A DNA stretch of 64,000 bases, from NCBI GenBank assembly GCA_019722365.1, contig JADFUC010002403.1, positions 1 to 64,000 of the forward strand. The letters run 5' to 3'. The DNA is from Lithospermum erythrorhizon (taxonomy: Eukaryota; Streptophyta; Magnoliopsida; Boraginales; Boraginaceae). The notes beneath the pieces are model-generated. The model was not told the DNA's origin. It did not search any database and saw only the letters and a program-made list of their open reading frames with translations. Made by a program: the position numbers and the translations under genes. Numbering within the stretch: the stretch's first letter is position 1; each line of letters starts with the position of its first letter. This document shows positions 57,738 to 64,000 of this stretch, piece after piece.

Positions 57738-58042
57738 TGTTTGGAACGAGTATCTTGATTTCTATAATTGTGCTCGTTATGACAATTGTTTTAACAATTC
57801 ATTTACTAATTTTTGTTAAATGAGATTAATTAAACTATGTTCAATAAATAGTAATTGTAAATTACTAAAAGGAACTCTACGATAATATCGAGGTTATGTC
57901 GATTGCTAGATTCTCATGATAACTTATATAATAATCATAATTGGCCAATTTTATTATTATACGGCTAATATTATCCTGAGCCTGTATAGTCACACACATA
58001 CAATGATGTTGAGTTATATTCCATGTATGGAATTAAATCGAG
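57738..58042 (+). repeat. 3' LTR of copia D2, left part
   Basis: TGTTTGGAACG... follows the purine tract and matches 13479-13785 of the D1 LTR (ACAATTG, ATAATAATCATAATTGGCCA, CATGTATGGAATTAAA). Cut at 58043 by LTR C2. Confidence 0.75.
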
Positions 58043-58799
58043 TGTAATCCATCTGCCTCCAAAGTCGGCCGCCCGAGGTTAATCATCCAAATCTTGGACA
58101 CCAGAGTCACCAAATTGATGGATGACTCAATTTGAAAAGACCCACCTGTTCTTAATAACCCAATAACATAACATACATCTGAGAAGAACACTTTTAAAAT
58201 AATCCATCGCAAGATTTCTAACCAAATAACACAACCATATATATAAATAACCGTTAAAGTACAAAAATGACAACTAGATATAGTACGTAACTTCAAAATA
58301 CAACAATATACATTCCAACTACAACAAAAGAAGATCATGATGCATCTATGGCCACCCGCCTCTTAGCTAAGCACTCAAACCGATCACAAGCAACGAATCG
58401 AATGCCGATGCACTAATTGCCAACCTCGGCATAAATAAAAATGTCGCCTATAGAGAATAAAGGAAAGCCGCGAAACTTAGTGAGTACTTATCTCAAGAGT
58501 GGAAATTCACCCAATTTAATGCCAGTAGAAAGTAAATAAGAATGCATTAATTTCGCATAACATGGGATAGATTTTTCTTAATACTAATTTATTTGCCATT
58601 ATAAGATGAAAATATCATTAGCGAGTTCATAATCATGCTGGCATCATAAAAGTATACTACTACCGATATAATGATTATCATACTTTATAGGCCCATCCAT
58701 TAAACATGCATAGTCTAGGAAAGAACATACAACCCAAAATCATGCATCTCAAAGAAAACAGTGGCAAAAATGCTCAAATAAGTCCACAACTCTATCAAC

Positions 58800-58945
58800 A
58801 ACACTAGTACTACTCAACCCTACAACTAAACAACTCCATCAACTCAACTCCACAACTAAATAACTCAATCGACTCAACATAATCAACTCAACAAATCAAT
58901 CAACTCAACATGATCAACTCAACAACTCAATCAACTCAACATGAT
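58800..58945. repeat. Minisatellite in LTR C2, ACTCAATCAACTCAACATGA type
   Basis: Units of about 22-27 bp (CAACTCAATCAACTCAACAT) repeated about five times. Counterpart in LTR C1 at about 44370-44470. Confidence 0.75.
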
Positions 58946-59054
58946 CCCGGATTTCTACAACTATACCGAATCATCCTCAACCTCAAGTAGGAGGAACTCT
59001 ATGCCCGGCCGACATAAGCTAAGCATCCCACCTCAGAATTTTGCAGGCAACACA

Positions 59055-59150
59055 TCACACTCATACCGAAGTACAAGGTCACTACATCACGCTCATACCG
59101 AAGTACAAGGCCACTACATCACGCTCATAACGAAGTACAAGGCCACTAAA
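59055..59150. repeat. Three 33-bp units in LTR C2
   Basis: CACGCTCATACCGAAGTACA plus AGGCCACTACAT, three tandem copies. The core CATACCGAAGTACAAGG resembles the hairpin unit of family B (TATACTAAGTATAAGG). One such unit is seen in C1 near 46965. Confidence 0.8.
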
Positions 59151-59760
59151 CCGGTAATACAACTCCACTCACCAACAACCCATAACGACTAATAAAACAA
59201 TGAAATTTCAACCACCCAACCCTCAACAAATTTCGGCCCCCTCTCCCTACCCCAATTCCAACGCTCTAAAAATTTCTAATCAATCCAACAATCAATTCCC
59301 AACTAATTAATCCATTTCTAACAACCTTTAATCACAAACCCAATTATTAATCAACTTACAAAATCCTACCTCAACATAATCTCCTCCAATCAACATCAAA
59401 ATCACAACTTATACTCCAAAATAACTATATTAGGGTCCCATAATATCATAATACAATTTAAGGAAATTTGGAAAAAGTCAACCTAAAAGTCAACTATCCC
59501 ATTCAACATACTTTAAGCCCCAAAATCGACTATCATCACTTCTAACTACATAATCCAAGCTTAGATGAGACCTCTATACCATTTATAACTCTTAAAACTC
59601 AAAATCATAAAAGTCAACAAAAGTCAAACTTTCATAACTTATGAAATATCCAAATAAGCATTCAACCTTTCTTACCTGATGGTAGTAGATGATTTGTAAA
59701 GATGAAAACTAACTTTTTGTGTCTCGAGCCACAAAGGAATGGAAGAAATGGAAGAAAAAA

Positions 59761-60333
59761 TTAAAGTGGGGGGGGACGGGGGTTTCCGCCTCGAGAGAAC
59801 AAGGGGCGACATGACGATTTTAATGCTGGATTTCGAGGGTTTGGTGAGATATTTCTAGAATGGTGTTTAAGTCCTTGGTTCATCTGGGCATATTTCTCCA
59901 CTTTTTGACATAAAACTTCAATGACAACGATTTCAAATGTGTTATTCCCCGAGAGGTATTTCAGAAGTTTCCTGACCTCAAACGTCATTTCCTGACGTAC
60001 GGCTTGATTTCGGGGGTGGATCACGATCTGACTGAATTTTGAGGCGCATCCTGACCGCCGGATAATTTTGGAGGTACTTTTCCTCCAAGAAATCACTAGC
60101 TTATTTCTACATACCGCTAAGGTTCCGGATTCATTTTCTAGGTCAAAAACATTTTCAAATTGACTCAACCTTTTGGAGCTCGATTTTGCACCAGCGACTG
60201 AGTCCCGATTTCGACCACATGCCTTTTGTAGCCTTTCATTTTGAACCACATAATCATGAGTCTTCAATTTAAACCCCGTGATTTTTAGATTCTTCATTTT
60301 GAGCCAATGAAGCCTTAACGCCCCATTTGGCAA
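59761..60333 (-). other. Open frame of 190 codons, unknown, probably fortuitous
   Basis: The longest open stretch in the window. It begins in unassigned sequence and ends inside LTR C2, crossing the LTR break at about 59957. The product would be basic and rich in Lys, Asn and Ser, with no signal peptide, membrane segment or domain that I recognise. Because it spans an element boundary, chance is more likely than a gene. A spliced or recently born gene cannot be excluded. Confidence 0.25.
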
Positions 60334-61289
60334 ATTTAATCAATAAAATTGTGGGTTTTGAGCCCTAATTTTACCTAACATTTAACGCGGGGTCAAGTTT
60401 CTCGAACCCTATTTCAAGTTCAAAATGGTTAATTAATATAGAAACCCTTATTTCGACTTCGATTAATTCCAAGGGCTTGATTTCCGGGAACCCTCGTTCG
60501 TCCGAGGGTTTGATTTGAATTTAAGGTTTAATCGAGAACCCTAATCATCTACGTGGCATTTTTAGTGGCTCGGCCCTTTAGTTAATTTGATTAATTCGTC
60601 TTAATCAATTTAATTATTTATCTTAATATTTTTACTTTTATCCTTTAATAAAATATTTTTTATCTTTATGATCAACAAAAGTATTTTTGTCCTTTAATAA
60701 AGTATTTTTTGACAACTAATTTTTAGGGTATATTAGTAATATTATTCAACTCCTTATCAAAGATTTTACCTCCAATATCAAGTAACTGAAAAAGTGATAG
60801 CTTAATAATTGATGCACAAAGCCCACATCGACATGCGAAACGTTAATCATTTTATTGTATGAACAATACTTTAACTTAAAAAAATGCTATTTTGGTGTGT
60901 CTATAGCACCTCCGTGGGAGTCCGATTACAGTAATGTACTTCAAAAGTATTAAAATATGTTAGTGTTGTCAAAACGTGTGCATTATCATTTTCATTTGGT
61001 ACTATCAAGTCTCATCCAAAACTGGGAACAAATTGTTTGTTTTACTTTATCTGACATTTCGTTAAAATTGAGACATGTATATTGTTTGTTTTAGACGTAA
61101 TTTAAACCTAAAAATAAAAACACGTGAATGGTTTTAACGGAGTATAATAAATAGTGTTAGTTAAAATGTAACAGATGATTCGAACTCTTCAACTACCAAA
61201 GATAATACTTATTCAAATGTAAACTAAAATGTGATTTGATGTGTGAATATAATCTTTAATCGATACCGACTACTGCTTGTGAATAATGT
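59958..61289. other. Intergenic, no gene recognised
   Basis: 59958-60600 has moderate GC and resembles element edge sequence without a partner here. It contains an 8-bp hairpin (AACCCTCG / CGAGGGTT, 60489-60510). 60600-61289 is AT-rich, with a near repeat TCCTTTAATAAA at 60650 and 60690. Confidence 0.5.
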
Positions 61290-61952
61290 AAGGAGCAGTA
61301 GGATGTTATCGTTCGGTTCAAATCGAAACGAATCGAACCAAATTTTTGCATCGATAATAAAATACTTGTACTGAACCGAAATGGTAAGAAAAAAAATCAA
61401 ACCGACAAAAATTAATCGGTTTTCAGTTTTAGCATAAAGCGAACCGAACCGAATTTACCGTAACCAACCAAGTATATATTTTGTTTAAAATATTTATATT
61501 TGTGATATTTTTAGTTTATAACTATTTTAGTTTGAAATCATGTATTTGGTGAATGTTCGGGAATTGAACTGTTAAGAATCAACGCATATGATTTGTTAAG
61601 AATCGTTTGGGGAGTCATATCTACGACGCATGCTGCTTGAAAAACAATCCGCTAAGAATCGCCTAAGAAAAGTTAATCGGCTCTACCCATCATTCATTAT
61701 ATCACGATTCTGGCAAGGCAATAAATTTACAAGATTTTATTTTTAATTTAAATCACGTAACTTCTTATATCGTATTATTGTTATAAAACAAACCACCGGT
61801 ACGAACCGACTAAGTATGAAAAACCGACATCAACCTAACCGATTCAAATCGAATTAATTTTAACCGAAATTGCCACAGATGGCAACCGATAATCTGCTTT
61901 CACACAAAAAATTGAAACTAACCGAATCGAACCGAACATCCTACCATACCTC
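61290..61952. mobile_element. Inverted-repeat (MITE-like) element, about 0.66 kb
   Basis: Left AAGGAGCAGTAGGATGTT and right CATCCTACCATACCTCCTT are inverse complements apart from a few bases. Inside both ends follow runs of GTTCGGTTC / GAACCGAAC type repeats (CGAATCGAACC at 61330 and at 61925). No transposase. A target duplication is not clear, so the superfamily is undecided. Confidence 0.6.
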
Positions 61953-63091
61953 CTTGTTGGCTATAGCGGAAAAATGGAAAGGTGGGTGGGCCGTGGTATA
62001 GTAGAGCTATGACTGGAAGCATAGCCGTAAACTCCTAAATATCCCGCTAGCGGCGCTATAAGGGGAAATTTTTGTTAATTTTTTCATTACTAAATTTTAA
62101 AAATCTATCACCTTCCATAATTTTTTAGCTAAAATACGACCCTTGTTTATGAAAGGAAAAATACCCTTCCTACCCATTTCTTTTATAATTTTTTGTTTTC
62201 TTCTTCTTCATATTCTTCAACACACTTTCTCTCTCTAAGTTTTATTTTTTTAAACATTCATTAATAGTTAAAATATTTTGAAAATGAAATTATAAACATG
62301 TTCGCTATATGGATAAGAACCAAACTAAATCAATGATTTTCCTAAGTTTTGTTCTTCGCATTAAAAAAGCGGTTCTAAACTCTACTATTCCGATTTTCTG
62401 AATCAAATTTATATATGTTATTTATATGAGTAAGAACCAAAATCAATCAATTTCATTATGATTTTTTTTTTTTTGCAATTTTGGGATTATTTCAATAAAC
62501 TTATGGGCTTGTTGTATTTCTCTTCTTTAGTTTTTTGATAATATTATTCATAGTTCATCAAATCCTTGTTATTTTCTTCAAGTTTTTATTAGGTTTTCAT
62601 ATAGATTTGTCAAAAAATTATAATATTTTATAAAAAACGATGATCGATACTTTAATTGTGTATTTTCTGTGACAATTCGCTGGACTCATTGCTTTTTCCT
62701 TGATAAAACTGCATTTTGTGCTATGAGTTTTCTTGTAAATATCTCATAAACATCGTAAGATTCATATACATCATTAGAAGGAACAAAATTCAACAAAACA
62801 GTTACTGTGAAAGTAGACATTGACTTCAATTTGTTCGAAGTTGCTTCAATCGGTTAGATCAATTGTGCATAAAATTAGAAGTACATGGCACATATAACAA
62901 CCTGTTCAAAAATCAAGAGCAACAAATCGTTCTGACAAAGGGAAAATAGATAACGCTCGCCTAAATTTAAGAACAATCAATACACCATAATAAAGATAAA
63001 AGCTATCCAGCTAAAGTGGTCCTTAATAATTTGACAAGAGAAAGAAATGAAATATCTTAAATACCCATAGAATCTAAGATATCAAAAAGCT
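61953..63091. other. AT-rich region downstream of the hnRNP-like gene
   Basis: 3' untranslated and intergenic sequence for the minus-strand gene. A possible polyadenylation hexamer on the minus strand (AATAAA, plus-strand TTTATT at 62585-62590) lies about 500 bp after the stop; the true 3' end cannot be set from sequence alone. No other feature seen. Confidence 0.5.
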
Positions 63092-64000
63092 TCACTTTCT
63101 GTATGGATGAAACCTTCCAGATGCACCACCACCATTACCATATCCTTTGCTCGCTCCTCCTCCACTACTTCCACCACCACCATAGCTTTTAGCCCCACCA
63201 TAACCACTAGCACTTGCACCCCCTCCATAGCCTGTACCACCATATCCCTTACCACCACCATATGCCCCAGAGACACCATAACCGGCCGGGTTTCCATAAC
63301 CACCACCTCCATATCCAGCACCACCGCCATACATAGGGCCTCCAAACCCAAATCCATATCCGTAACCACCATATCCAGGATAGAACCCAGTGCCCCCTCC
63401 AGTTAAGTTCGCAGGATATCCGCCATAACCACCATATCCATTGTAACCACCATATCCTCTGCCCATTTTCCCACCGTATCCACCTCCAAATTCTGGTTGG
63501 TCACCGCTAAAGCTCCCATATGATTTTGTGCTCCCGCTGCCACGTCGCATTCTATTTTCTTGTCCATGATCAAAACCTGCTTGTTTTGGCTGCGCTCTTT
63601 TTATTTCAACCTGGAACAATTTTTTTTAAGCATGCACCTCGTGTCAGATTTTTTAAAATTACCAACAGAAGGATATTTATATATTAGACCTTCCAACTTA
63701 CTCTTTTCCCATCAAGTTCGTGCATTCTGCCATCTGAGAAAATCCTCTCAACAGAGTCTTCAGTTTCAAAAGTCACAAATCCAAAGCCACGAGGACGACC
63801 AGTATTACGGTCAATCATAATCTGATGCTCTACGATATTACCATATGAAGAGAAATAATCCCGCAAATCATCTGGAATGAAGGCATTTTATGCTTGTTTT
63901 AGAACAAACTATCATGCAATATGAAATAAAACAGATGCAAGTAAAGTGAGAATCACCTTCAGTTAAAGACAGTGGGATGCCACCAACAAAAATTTTCTTC
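63092..64000 (-). CDS. hnRNP A/B-like RNA-binding protein, 3' part (RRM2 and Gly/Tyr-rich tail)
   Basis: Partial gene, 5' end beyond the window. Exons on the minus strand: 64000-63957, 63871-63702 and 63610-63092 (TGA). The first two encode one RRM with RNP2 IFVGGI, then DLRDYFSSYG, and RNP1 RGFGFVTF. The third encodes VEIKRAQPK, closing the RRM, followed by about 150 residues rich in Gly and Tyr (GYGG, GGGYG) and the end GRFHPYRK. This is the layout of plant hnRNP A/B-like or RBGD-type proteins, which normally have two RRMs; the first would lie off the window. Such proteins bind pre-mRNA in the nucleus and shuttle. Frame and splice sites are intact, in contrast to all retroelement frames nearby. 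Exact orthologue not determined. Confidence 0.93.
63611..63701 (-). other. Intron (phase 0), hnRNP-like gene
   Basis: 91 bp. Donor AGA|GTAAGT and acceptor TTGTTCCAG|GTTGAA on the minus strand. Removal joins GKR to VEIK and restores the RRM end. Confidence 0.9.
63872..63956 (-). other. Intron (phase 1), hnRNP-like gene
   Basis: 85 bp. Donor GAAG|GTGATT and acceptor CATTCCAG|ATGATT on the minus strand. Removal gives SLTEDDLRDYF across the junction, as expected between RNP2 and helix 1 of an RRM. Confidence 0.9.

Larger units (their letters stand above)
58043..59957 (-). repeat. LTR C2 (family C, incomplete)
   Basis: Begins TGTAATCCATCTGCCTCC at a sharp junction within the copia LTR and is colinear with C1 up to GTTATTCCCCGAGAGGTA. 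The U3 end is lost. It holds two minisatellites (58800-58945, 59055-59150). Confidence 0.75.

Noticed and set aside
63082..63372. Minus-strand Met/Val-rich frame overlapping the last exon
   Set aside because: Out-of-frame reading of GGTTATGGTGG-type repeats within the true exon.
63107..63406. Plus-strand Ser/Thr-rich open frame opposite the Gly-rich exon
   Set aside because: Antisense reading of GGN/TAY-rich codons gives open Thr/Ser/Ile-rich frames by composition; the minus strand has RRM and splice sites.

Overview
The window looks like nuclear DNA from a flowering plant, probably a repeat-rich genome. It is almost entirely nested, decayed LTR retrotransposons: Ty3/gypsy chromovirus-like, Athila-like and Tat-like elements, and Ty1/copia. 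One protein-coding gene with intact reading frame and proper introns is seen, at the extreme right edge. No tRNA, functional rRNA, CRISPR or prokaryote-style operon was found. The plant assignment rests on the retroelement lineages, a Cassandra-type 5S-bearing mini-element, initiator-Met-tRNA primer sites and a plant-type RRM/glycine-rich gene with short GT-AG introns. Species cannot be told.

Left part (1-20.5 kb). A Ty3/gypsy family (here A) lies on the minus strand as a tandem array that shares LTRs: partial internal, LTR, full internal (chromodomain/integrase, RNase H, RT, protease, gag), LTR. The array abuts a Ty1/copia 3' half (RT end, RNase H, 3' LTR, plus strand). Then come an Athila-like LTR and a long internal region (protease and gag recognisable, RT/integrase not seen).

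Middle (20.5-39.4 kb). A second gypsy family (B), minus strand, has both LTRs and RT/RNase H/gag but no recognisable integrase core. Both of its LTRs carry a segment matching the Athila LTR and an array of about eight hairpin-forming units. AT-rich, apparently low-copy DNA follows, containing a Harbinger/Tourist-like inverted-repeat element split by a short-LTR element. Next come about 3.5 kb of unidentified sequence and another A LTR.

Right part (39.4-60 kb). An Athila remnant on the plus strand is followed by a Cassandra-like TRIM with 5S rRNA-derived LTRs and a 5-bp target duplication. Gag debris and an LTR of a third gypsy family (C) follow, the LTR split by a solo A LTR flanked by ATAAA. 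Then a copia LTR fragment, a minus-strand Tat-lineage gag-PR-RT remnant, a non-coding copia-type element (E), the pol end and partial LTR of a copia element (D2), and a second C LTR.

Right edge (60-64 kb). AT-rich intergenic DNA holds an inverted-repeat element, then the 3' half of an hnRNP-like gene on the minus strand (second RRM plus Gly/Tyr-rich tail). All retroelement genes are broken by stops and frameshifts. Element copies differ by unusually many tiny indels, so consensus-sequence error in repeats should be considered before reading the decay as biology.
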